A DNA stretch of 32,310 nucleotides from Lactifluus volemus (taxonomy: Eukaryota; Basidiomycota; Agaricomycetes; Russulales; Russulaceae). Below, piece by piece: positions 10,887 to 19,275 of this stretch. The notes under the pieces are model-generated. The model was not told where the DNA came from, did not search any database, and worked only from the letters and a program-made list of their open reading frames with translations. The stretch is from positions 1-32,310 of the forward strand of contig WTXI01000381.1 in the NCBI GenBank assembly GCA_022376515.1, written 5' to 3'. The position numbers and the translations under genes were made by a program. The number at the start of each line of letters is the position of its first letter. Position 1 is the stretch's first letter.

Positions 10887-11013
10887 CTGCCCCCTAGGAC
10901 ATCCTAAAGGAGTGTGAAACGAATGATAGTCGAAAGGAAAGGGGAATGTAAGGGTTCAGCCGAGGAGGCACTGCACCAGCAACGCTCCGAACAGCTTGCC
11001 CTTCTGTGCGACA

Positions 11014-11543
11014 TCACTCAATAGTCCGTAAAAAGAGGGTAAGGGGCGGTGGAAGAGTGGTAGCATGCCAATAGGCGGCAGCTCGTAGCACCAGTATAAT
11101 AGAAAGTATCTGAAAAAGAGGGCTAAAAGATGCAGGTAAACTAAAAGTAAGCACTGCCAAAAACTGATATGAAGGTCCCAACAGCGGGAGATACTCAATA
11201 GGTACAAGTCCATACACCTTGAAAGGCTGTCCAACTGATGTCTTCAGCTGAGGACGCGTCGGAGTCGGTGATCGCGGTGATATTGGTTTTTGCGGAAAGG
11301 CGCAACGGCCGGATGAATTCGGAATCCAACTGCAATAGTATCACGTGACCATGAGGTTCACCAGTGTAGCCTGTGGGATTCCGTAGTTGCAGCGACGTAC
11401 AATTTTTGGTCCCCACTTCCGCCACAGGAGAATTTCAAGTTCCAGATGGATTTACCACGCTCCCATATTGAACTCCACGGAAGTACTGTAGCCGTCATCA
11501 GGACGATCAATAAACATACAGCGGCTTTGATATCACTGCGCAC
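11014..11543 (-). other. Possible decayed membrane-protein gene
   Basis: Three consecutive - strand reading stretches, each in a different frame, look weakly coding. The first contains the hydrophobic AAVCLLIVLMTATVLPW. The second holds HGHVILLQLDSEFIRPLRLS and ends SWTAFQG. The third holds YGLVPIEYLPLLGPSYQFLA with further hydrophobic segments, ending at 11014. Together they could be a broken gene for a small membrane protein, but none starts with ATG and I do not recognise a family. Chance open frames are a real alternative. Confidence 0.2.
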
Positions 11544-12017
11544 CTTTCATAGCGATGGGAGACTTCCAGCCTCGAACGTTAGGTACCTTGTTGGGTTGGT
11601 CTTACCGCGACCTCTGGACACAGAAAATGTGAGCACATCAGGTCAAAGGAGAGTATATTTTTCAATTAAATGACTTCGTGTGTTTTTACGCTCCATATAA
11701 CGAACGACCAATTGTTGCCCTCTTTTGTGCTTGACATTTGCTTGAAAGCTCACATGTCATGTACTCGAAGAGGACTTTGTGGACCGTAAATCGAGCGTGT
11801 TTGAATACCATGGGATCATCGTCATCAGAGTTTATATTGTGCCCATGGCTTTCGCGAGTATCTTCCATAGCCTGGTCACTGATATCCGAGTCGAGCTTTG
11901 TGCGCTTTGGTTGCGACTCCCGAGGTGCAACTTGGGCGGAGTCGATGACTCTGGAGGTTGGAGGACAAGATGTGAAATGCGGAATCCTAAATTGTGGCTC
12001 AGGCGAAACCGGACCCG

Positions 12018-12389
12018 ATGACGACAGTGTTCCCGCTGCCAAGCCCTACGCTACCCGAGTTTACCACCTTGCTTCTTAAAGGACCATATCATGCCTCTGC
12101 ACCCATTCACCTTTGCTTGACTCACCTCGCGAACCGTCCAGGAACAAGGGCTATCCTCTTATCTCCATCCCGAGATAACTTTATCACAGCTCTGCGCGAC
12201 CTCAACGACGATTGGCTCAACGAGTGCGGGGGATATGGTGCTGTCTCTCAAGTTTTGTCCAGGGTGGACGTATTGTTTGTATCCTTCATTCACGCTCCCT
12301 TACTAGATCGGTTAAGCTTTCTCCAGCTACCCATCCACCCCACATCACGCATCATTAGCTCTCTCGATGCTAAGGGTCTCACAACCTGA
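12018..12389 (+). CDS. Hypothetical protein fragment, unrecognised
   Basis: From ATG at 12018 the frame reads MTTVFPLPSPTLPEFTTLLL, then KGPYHASAPIHL, THLANRPGTRAILLSPSRDN and ALRDLNDDWLNE. The first 80 residues have the look of a genuine soluble alpha/beta protein start. After about 12255 the composition changes and the frame ends at 12389 without a recognisable domain. I think the 5' part of a gene is kept and the rest lost or replaced, but I cannot name the family. No splice site that would extend it sensibly was found. Confidence 0.35.
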   Translation: MTTVFPLPSPTLPEFTTLLLKGPYHASAPIHLCLTHLANRPGTRAILLSPSRDNFITALRDLNDDWLNECGGYGAVSQVLSRVDVLFVSFIHAPLLDRLSFLQLPIHPTSRIISSLDAKGLTT

Positions 12390-13134
12390 GACAGCACCGT
12401 CTCAACTAGAGATCGCATCGCCTTGTCTTTTACTGCTTCACGAATTCTCTTCATATTTTCTTGACCAGGAGAATTCCCACCTGTAAGTTCTCCAACAAAC
12501 GGTTCCCGCATTTTGTTGATGCGGTTGAATAGTTACACCCTCGCCTCATACATGTCCTTGGTTGCCCATGCCCTCACTACATTGAGTTCCTTGTCAAAAC
12601 AAGTATCTCCGTATGTTTTGCATTTTAACATCACGCAGATGAAAGACAGATATTTGTAGATCTCAGGTGTCTCTCGTCCTCATGGATTCCAGGCTGGATT
12701 CCTTAAGCCTACCAGTTGTGAGAGCATCTAATCATGCTTCAGACTTGGATATGGGGGGCCAGCACGACCCATCCTATCCTGTGGCATTGTTGATACACCA
12801 ATATTTTGAATGGGTTGGTACTTTTGAGTCTAGTGCGTTCCAGAGCAGTCCCGGTTTATTTCATACGCTCACATGCTCATCTGAGAAGTGGAGTTGTCGC
12901 CTTCACAGTCGGGATCATTCACATACTCCTTGCGTTTATACGAGACAACACAGGAAGATGAGAGGGCTGAGATTGTTTGGAGGTGGGGACGAGTTGAGGG
13001 ACAGCCTCGGGTATTCAATGACCATCCTGGCGTGGTTTATACATGGCAGTGAATCACTGTACAATCTGGCCAATACCCGATCGAGCCAGAAACCACCTGA
13101 CGGGAATGGGTTTTTTAAAAGATGGTGATTTTAT
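12390..13134. other. No supportable gene
   Basis: The + strand frame 12667-13128 (153 aa, with MRGLRLFGGGDELRDSLG) is open and its upstream CTCAG could be a splice acceptor, but it shows no family motif and no clear exon partner. I list the stretch as unassigned. Confidence 0.3.
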
Positions 13135-13740
13135 TCGAGACCCGAATTGCAGTACTTGTCAAATAAGTTACACCACTTCCGCCGCAAGCTACGGGTGTTG
13201 AGGTCATACTGTGACGTCGCACTACATACCTTTCACAGCTTGTGTCACCGACATCCTCGACACGACAAGCTTGAAGCTGATAGTAGTCCTCTCTATCTGC
13301 CCTCTCCAATACTCAAATACATCCATGAAACCCTCATGCACCCCGCCAGGCAGGCGTGTGATGCCATCCTTGGCGATCGCGGCGGCGGCGGATCTGATCG
13401 ATGGAGTGTTGGCCCGTCTTGAAAAGTACCCTAGCGAAGACGCGCTTCGAAGCCAGTCCACCATCCATGAGGCGCGAGTCCTGGCTCAATGTGGTGCTGC
13501 AAGCGCGGGTGTGATGCAATGTCGGACGCCGTACACGAAACAGTTGGCACGTGCGCCGACATCCCGTGTGTCGTTACACGCGTAGGATGGCGCGTCCGGG
13601 CCGAACTTTACTCACGGTGAGATGAGCAGTGTCCTGCCAAGGGGTTCGTGAAGTGGAGGTGCTGTAGGCAGCGACGGGTGCGGATGCAGCATCGGTGACG
13701 CGACTTGCAGCGCGAGATTTCGGCTTGCCGAGTTAGTGTC
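13135..13740 (-). other. Possible exons of an unrecognised broken gene
   Basis: On the - strand, the stretch SRNLALQVASPMLHPHPSLP (about 13730-13670) leads to a GTGAGT at 13620-13615. An intron of about 120 nt would end at TTGCAG near 13500. Exon-like text then follows, with LASKRVFARVLFKTGQHSID and, in the same frame after stops, ADREDYYQLQACRVEDVGDT ending at another donor, GTATGT. Intact splice signals around interrupted frames suggest a decayed gene. I do not recognise the protein. Confidence 0.25.
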
Positions 13741-13830
13741 AATGACTGACTGCGGTCCGGAGCCAGAATGCATCGCTTTGTTTATGCGGATTGGCGCTCG
13801 CGTATTCGTCTGCCTCATCATCACGCCACC
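13738..13830. repeat. Second copy of the DID2/DUF6535 intergenic sequence
   Basis: This matches 4938-5055 in order and orientation through TGTCAATGACTGACTG, GGTCCGGAGCC, ATCGCTTTGTTTA, GCGCTCG and GTCTGCCTC. Neither DID2 nor DUF6535 coding sequence flanks it here. It is best read as a fragment of a third copy of the left-hand locus, or as a promoter piece moved with other DNA. Confidence 0.7.
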
Positions 13831-14149
13831 TGTACGTGTAATCGAACTTATCGACCCGGCCCGGTGCACAGGTGGGTCTCCACCCACCCAAATGGGGCGT
13901 CCATGGCCCATTAGGTCATCCATATAGATCGTCTCCTCGTGTTTCCCAAATTGGCCTGTCCGCTCAGTTTTTTTTTCAAGTCGACAATTTCTTATGTTTT
14001 AATCATCCACGGCATCCACATACCCCTTCCTCAATGAGAGAGTTGGCGTCAACTGGGTCTTAGGCAACTCTTCGCCGGCATCTCTGTTCCGTAGCTTTCC
14101 TAAACAAGCTCTCCCGCGCCTCCCTCCCCGCCCATCTGTTCACTCATCC

Positions 14150-14790
14150 ATTGGATCCACCCGCCCACTTCTTTTATGTCAAGTCTATCCACCTGGCCCA
14201 TATGTCTTCTTCTTTTGGAATATACCATCCATCTGGTCCACACACGGTCTCCTTTTGGTCTCATCCAGTCAGTTCATCACGCCTTCTGTTTCTTTACCAT
14301 CTCATCCACCTGATCCATATGTCCTCTCGTTTTGGAAGATGTCGTCCATCTGGTCCACACGCGGTCTCCTTTTGGTCAATCTCATCCACTCAGTCCACTA
14401 CTCCTTCCATTTCTTTGCTATCTCATCCACCTGGTCCATATGTCTTCTTGTTTTGGAAGATATCGTCCATCTGGTCCACACGCGGTCTCCTTTTGGTCAA
14501 TCTCATCCACTCAGTCCACTACTCCTTCCATTTCTTTGCTGTCTCATCCACCTGATCCATATATCTTCTTGTTTTGGAAGATATCGTCCATCTGATCCAC
14601 ATGCGGTCTCCTTTCGGTCCATCTCATCCAGTCAGTCCATCGCTCCTTCTGTTTCTTTTCTGTCTCGTCCATCTGATCCATATGTCCTCTTTTTTTGGAA
14701 GATGCCATCCATCTGGCCCATGCGTCGCCTTCTTTTGGTCACTTTCATACATTCAGCTCCATGTACGTCGTTCCTTCAGGTGAGCCATGC
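14150..14790. repeat. Minisatellite, 121-bp unit, about five copies
   Basis: The word TTTTGGAA recurs so that its GGAA falls at 14217, 14334, 14455, 14576 and 14697: spacings of 117, 121, 121 and 121. Each unit also holds CATCYAYCTGRTCCAYAT, the YGCGGTCTCCTTTTGGTC segment and CTCATCCACTCAGTCC. Units three and four are almost identical; the outer units are diverged, and degenerate CATCCA/GGTCCA text continues from about 13860 to 14880. The 121-bp period is not a multiple of three, and the open frames across it arise from lack of stops in this pyrimidine-rich repeat, not from coding. Confidence 0.92.
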
Positions 14791-15247
14791 ATACTAAGTC
14801 CGTTTTGCTCACTCATCCACCTAGTCCATGAAATGCGGCCTTTTTGGTCAGCGCCACCCACCTAGGTCGCTTCCCCCTTCCCTTTCTAGACAATGAGTCT
14901 ATCGAGCACCGAGACAGTGTCGCGTCTCCTTTTTAGGCGCTGTAGTCCACGTTTCACTCTCCACCTTAGTTCACACGATTTCCCGTTAGACACACTCCGG
15001 CTCCCATCTATCTGCCGCTGTCAACTTCTTAACATTTGATTATCGTGTACATTTTAGTCTGCTTAGCAATCAAACATTTATTCGGATTTGGCCCGGCGTA
15101 TTGTCTAAGTAAACGAAGCATGTCTTATGCCATTCAAGAATTAACAAGGTACGTTCAGTACACAAGGGAGTCCATTAGCAAAGTAATGATCAAGAAATCG
15201 GACGCAAGCAGTCCAGTCCATTGGCGCAATCACCCAACTTGAATGGT
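14791..15247. other. Intergenic, no gene seen
   Basis: Degenerate minisatellite text fades out by about 14880. The rest, to the end of the neighbouring - strand gene, shows no coding or repeat feature I can support. Confidence 0.4.
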
Positions 15248-17093
15248 TCAAGCTGCGGTGGTGTTTGTGAATGTATCGCCGCCGGAAGTGTTGGAGACAT
15301 CCGTTGGGAAGGAAACGAGTGTGCGATCTGTTAGTAAGTCCAAACAGTTGGGGCTCGATAAAGATGAATCATCTGCGCGAATCACAGGTGGCCCTGCTGT
15401 AGGAGGCAGCGTGAGGACGCTGGCCATGTTGCCTGCGATGCTACCTGCAGCGGATTCGCAAGATTGTGCAGGTGCGGGAACAGGCTCGGTGGGCAACTGG
15501 GACTCGGGTGGGACGACACTCTCAGGCTGGTCAGACGAAGGTTGTGAAGGTGTGATAATGCGAGCCCGTTTAGCCGTTCGTGGCGCAGACCTGGACTCAG
15601 AGTTAGCCTGAGCGACCTCGGGCTGATTTTCTTTGTTGCTTTCACGGACGTCCGAGTGAGTCTCGGTCCGACGCTTTCGACTGCTTCGTGTTTCCACCGT
15701 CATTTCAGTTTCATTATTGAACCGCAAAATCGTCCCCCCCGGGCGAAATGATGTATCTGTCATGTATCTGCATTGAGCAACTGCTTACACTTTGAATGTT
15801 ATCCCTGCCCTGTACGCACCATCGGATGTATCTTCACTGGCATCCCCGTCCACACTCACTCCGACTCGATCAAAGCGACAGTCTTTACGCATGATCGCGT
15901 CAAGGATGGCCTGCATTTCGGTTTTATTGCGAATATGCGACAGCGCAGTTGGTGGCTGGTCCAAAGGCCATCCACGCAAAACGATGCCGCTGCTATCAGG
16001 GATTCCTTTGGCCCACTTTGTCCAGTCTAGTCGGGGGTTTTCCCGATTCACAAGTTCTCCTGAATGACAGTGAGATATGAAAGATTGAACAACTTGAAGT
16101 TATGCTACGCACAGTACATCCTCCGGAGAATTTCCATTATTAATGACTTCATGGCATTCTTCCTATCGCCTTTGGCATTTTCTGATGCTTTCACGTTTAT
16201 AACACCTGTGAAATTATGCATAACTGGGCATCACCACACTATGTTGTGGCCTCACCTGCAAGGCGACTGTGGTTTGTCGAATATGCGTCGAAGTGTTTGG
16301 CAAGCTGTAAGGGCTTGAACTGGAGGTACTGGTCGATGAAGTCACCCCCCACTGTCGACACGCATACAAACGAATTAGTGAAGGGATCAGCGTCACGTCG
16401 TGCACCAATGACAAAATATTCAAAGTTGCTGCGTTGATTCAAATTTGCCAACTACTAGAGGTCATCGATGGTGGTCTTCCGGATATCCAATGTGAATACA
16501 TACCTCCTGAGTGATGTGGTCCAATGAGGTCCGTATGTCTTGTTGTGCGACGCTGGGCTTCCCAACGATACCTGTGTCCCGCTTGTCACGATTTTCCTGC
16601 AGAAGCGCCAGGAGGACTTCTTGGTCGGCTTTGGAGAGTGACTTGTAGTCACTACCGCTTTGTTTGCATTTCTCGATGATGCCGATGACACCGATCTTCT
16701 CAGGGTGCTCTTCTACGTTCCCTAGAATAAAGAAGATATATTAGATCTATAAAAATATAATGATAGGAAAGATTGCGTTCACTTACATCTACCATCCTCG
16801 ATACGTGCTAGGCAAAACCGGTACGCGTTCTGGATCGATGGACGACGCCGATCCTTGAATACTCGCCCTCCAAGGTGCACCATCGTTGACGCATGGTCGA
16901 AGGTGATCTCATGCTCATCCGCGAGGTCTTCGATGATCTTGTCGATGACCTCGATCGCTGCTTTGATAGCTGCGTTTAGCTTCACCTTCTTCTCGGTTGC
17001 CTGGGCTTTGGCACTAGCACGCTCTTGGTCACTCTTAGGTAGAGGTTTCGGGCGATGTTTCTTTTTCGAGTCCTCAGTAGTAACGATTGTCAT
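15248..17093 (-). CDS. Lineage-restricted hypothetical protein, at least five exons, possibly damaged
   Basis: On the - strand from ATG 17093: exon 1 17093-16787 (basic, Lys-rich N-terminus, then DLADEHEITFDHASTMVHLG, GRVFKDRRRPSIQNAYRF); intron GTAAGT...CTAG; exon 2 16721-16504 (SLSKADQEVLLALLQENRDK); intron GTATGT...TAGTAG; exon 3 16451-16256 (FEYFVIGARRDADPFTNSF); intron GTGAGG...CACAG; exon 4 from 16205; exon 5 16059-15785 (WTKWAKGIPDSSGIVLRGWP). Exons 1-4 join in phase. I found no donor for exon 4 that keeps exon 5 in frame without creating a stop. A TAA at 15785 may end the protein, but the same frame reopens to 15248 with a disordered, charged tail (KRRTETHSDVRESNKENQPE). The architecture resembles an Agaricomycete-specific family of unknown function. 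It lies downstream of, and in tandem with, the gene at 17393-18512. Confidence 0.6.
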
Positions 17094-17392
17094 GTTGCGA
17101 GGTGTGACTCTGATATGTACAAATGAGGGATGGTAAACTAGATCGACTGGATGAAAGACGCGATTTAAGAAAGCTGGTAAACAAACGGTCACTAGACGGG
17201 GATACATAGAGACAGTCAGTAAACCCCGTAGGAAGTGAACCAGGCACGTACCAAGAAACCATCAGGAATCCCAAAAGTGGGTGACGGTCAATTCAAGTTC
17301 AAATTCAATCTGTCAAACACGTGGGTAAGAGTGAAAACGGAGATGAACATAAGCGTATACCCTGTCAACTTGAAACAGTCCAATGTCCCAAT

Positions 17393-18512
17393 TCAGTTCT
17401 GCAGAGATATCAACGCTTTTGCGACTGCTTGATTAAATCCGATGTCAACCAAGGCTTCCTCTTGGCACTGTTGCGGAACGTAATTGTAGACAGCCAAGAC
17501 TTCACCTGACTTGGATTGTCCCTCACGGAGCGAATTAAGGAGTTGTATGACAAGGGCGGGGAGTTTCTTCTTCTTCGTGGGAGATGGCGACCTTTGTTGA
17601 CGTAGCGATGACACATTCAGATTGGGGGGGCCCAATCCTGTCCACGATAGACGGGAATCGGGATATGGGGTGGATGGCCGTGGGCCATCTTCCCGCACCG
17701 ATAACGATGCTATGCGAGAGGACAACTGACCGAAGGTACCCAGTTCATCAGATACTGTAGGTGCGTGCTCTCCATGCGAGATTGGAGCCGATGTGCAGCG
17801 GAGGGGTGACCAAAGACCCGACAAAACGTCAAGAGGAAGAGTCTGCGCCTGTGTGATAATCGAGTGAGTAGGCTCTAGGGGTTCCATAAGAGCCTTAGCA
17901 AAATAATTGGATCGCTTGGCGCGAGTGCGGAAATCCCGCATGTAGGCGATGCCAAGTTGTGACAGACATATCGTCTTGATGTCCTCGATGGCAGGGTCGT
18001 AGATATGTGGGTAGAGTGTGAAAATGTTGCTCGAAAACAGGCGCACGTTGCGATCGTTAAGGGACAGTGTATGTGCGGGGTCCATTGCCTCTGATGGGCG
18101 CCGCTCTCCTTGAAAGACCGCAAATATGCAGGCGACGCCGCAACAGCGCTCAAGCGCAGCAACCTGGTTTTATTTCGTATATTAGCTACCATAGGAATAG
18201 GAATTAAGTGATACGCACCGCATCCAATATTATTCGCACCAATCTCTCTCGTGTCTCCTTCCTATCGACACTTTGCTTGATAAACCCCTCGTGCAAACCG
18301 CTTTCGACAGTCGGGAATGCATTTTGGTCTAATGACCAACCAGAAATGGCGCGCGCAGTCTCTGCAGAGCGAGCATTGTGAGAGAAGCGTTGGTCTTGAA
18401 TTCCATTGATGCACACTGTTATGGCAGCATTGGAAACAGTATCCCAGTGAGGGCCAACATCACCCTTTTTCGAGATGCCAGTGTTATATTGAAGAGGAAG
18501 ACGAGAACGCAT
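17393..18512 (-). CDS. Lineage-restricted hypothetical protein, 354 aa, two exons, intact
   Basis: Exon 1 is 18512-18219 (98 codons), exon 2 18163-17393. The intron (18218-18164, 55 nt, GTGCGT...ACCAG) is in phase 0, joining RIILDA to VAALERCCGVACIFAVFQGE. Recognisable blocks: NTGISKKGDVGPHWDTVSNA, NGIQDQRFSHNARS, SLNDRNVRLFSSNIFTLYP, YMRDFRTRAKRSNYFAKALM, then a disordered middle with a basic SPTKKKKLPA motif and a C-terminal helix-rich end. I associate this pattern with a multi-copy Agaricomycete family, but no biochemical function is known to me and no catalytic motif is visible. There is no signal peptide or membrane segment. It reads without a lesion, in contrast to most of the window. 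A TTTAAA about 60 bp upstream could be its TATA element, and a gypsy element sits 238 bp upstream. Confidence 0.75.
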
Positions 18513-18744
18513 TGGGGGGAAAATAACACAGGAAACACAGAGAATGTGGCATAGGTGCGAGCCCAGGGATGGCTTTAAATCAGAAGCACCTGGAGAGAAC
18601 TAAGACTCAGACAGTTTCAGGGGTCGTTCTTTATTGGCACAGGAGACGGCCTTTATGCGCAAGGAAAGGAAAGACCATAGACAAATAGATATTGAGAAGA
18701 CAGGTCCGCACTGGAACGCCGCATATCTTCCGATGTCAGCCACT
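18513..18744. other. Promoter-side sequence between the 354-aa gene and element 1
   Basis: These 232 bp hold the 5' flank of the - strand gene, including TTTAAA near 18572-18577. It ends at the gypsy target site. No other feature is seen. Confidence 0.4.
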
Positions 18745-18749
18745 GACAG
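18745..18749. repeat. Target-site duplication, left (GACAG)
   Basis: GACAG directly precedes the 5' LTR, and the same five bases follow the 3' LTR at 26396-26400. Five-bp duplications are usual for Ty3/gypsy integrases. Confidence 0.95.
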
Positions 18750-19229
18750 TGTCACGGTAACGTGACGTGACGGTCACAGGTGACCCTGACTCATCATTTT
18801 CCTTCTCTTACTCATCGATACGTTGGACGATTCTCCCACCTTCCGTCAGTTTCCGTAACGTTCCGGTTGGTCCCACATGTTTCCACACATTTACAGGGAC
18901 GCCCCTGAACATTCTAGTACGATCCGTTGTTCAAGTATATATATCCCTTGTACCTCTGAGACGGGCCTTAAGCTCGTTCTCCTGTAGAACTCAGGTAGTC
19001 GATACAGCGAGCAATACAAGTGGCTGTTCAGCCTTCCCTTCCCCTTCCCCTCTGAAAGACTGCCTCCTCTTTGAGTGAAGCCTTTGAAGACTTGTGTGGA
19101 TCACGCCACAGTCAAGTCTTCTACTCTTTGACTAGACCTTCGCGCCTTAGTCCCTGCGGCCGCTCCGTCGTTCCGCTTAGTCAGCACGACTCAGAACCGA
19201 AACCACGCCACGGTGACCTGACCGTGACA
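18750..19229 (+). repeat. 5' LTR of element 1 (480 bp)
   Basis: It begins TGTCACGGTAACGTGACG and ends ACCTGACCGTGACA; the ends are inverted over TGTCACGGT/ACCGTGACA. Near the left end are overlapping TGACG words (CGTGACGTGACGGTCAC), which resemble CRE/ATF-type sites. It matches the 3' LTR except for one substitution near 18846 and a cluster of changes plus two 1-bp indels at about 18866-18905; everything from about 18906 on is identical. Confidence 0.97.
18936..18980 (+). promoter_or_regulatory. LTR promoter: TATA box and predicted transcript start
   Basis: TATATATAT at 18936-18944 is followed about 30 nt later by AAGCTCGTTCT (18970-18980). That 11-mer is exactly complementary to the primer-binding site at 19232-19242, which suggests that the transcript starts at or very near 18970. 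The start site is inferred from the TATA spacing and this match. Confidence 0.7.
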
Positions 19230-19231
19230 TT

Positions 19232-19242
19232 AGAACGAGCTT
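19232..19242 (+). other. Primer-binding site, self-complementary (Tf1-like)
   Basis: AGAACGAGCTT begins two bases after the LTR and is the exact reverse complement of the predicted first 11 nt of the element's own RNA (18970-18980). The flanking bases do not pair, so the match is exactly 11 long. In Tf1 of fission yeast and its relatives, the first 11 nt of the mRNA fold back to the same position and, after cleavage, prime minus-strand synthesis. No usual tRNA-type PBS starting TGG is present here. Confidence 0.75.
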
Positions 19243-19275
19243 TCACGAAGTCGAGACAAAGAACGAAAAGAAAGA

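Noticed and set aside
11686..12042. 118-aa - strand frame with an acidic DSDISDQAME region and FTVHKVLFEYM
   Set aside because: It has no ATG start, overlaps the + strand frame from 12018, and I could not link it to further exons. It might be a decayed exon but support is too thin.
12290..12511. 73-aa - strand frame with a helical stretch
   Set aside because: It overlaps the end of the + strand fragment and has no recognisable motif or exon partner.
14190..14720. Regular repeats that might be read as a CRISPR array
   Set aside because: The whole 121-bp unit is repeated, with no unique spacers, and the host is eukaryotic.
14151..14797. Long overlapping open frames (up to 180 aa) on the + strand
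   Set aside because: They cross the 121-bp minisatellite in all frames. The period is not a multiple of three, and the lack of stops comes from the pyrimidine-rich repeat.
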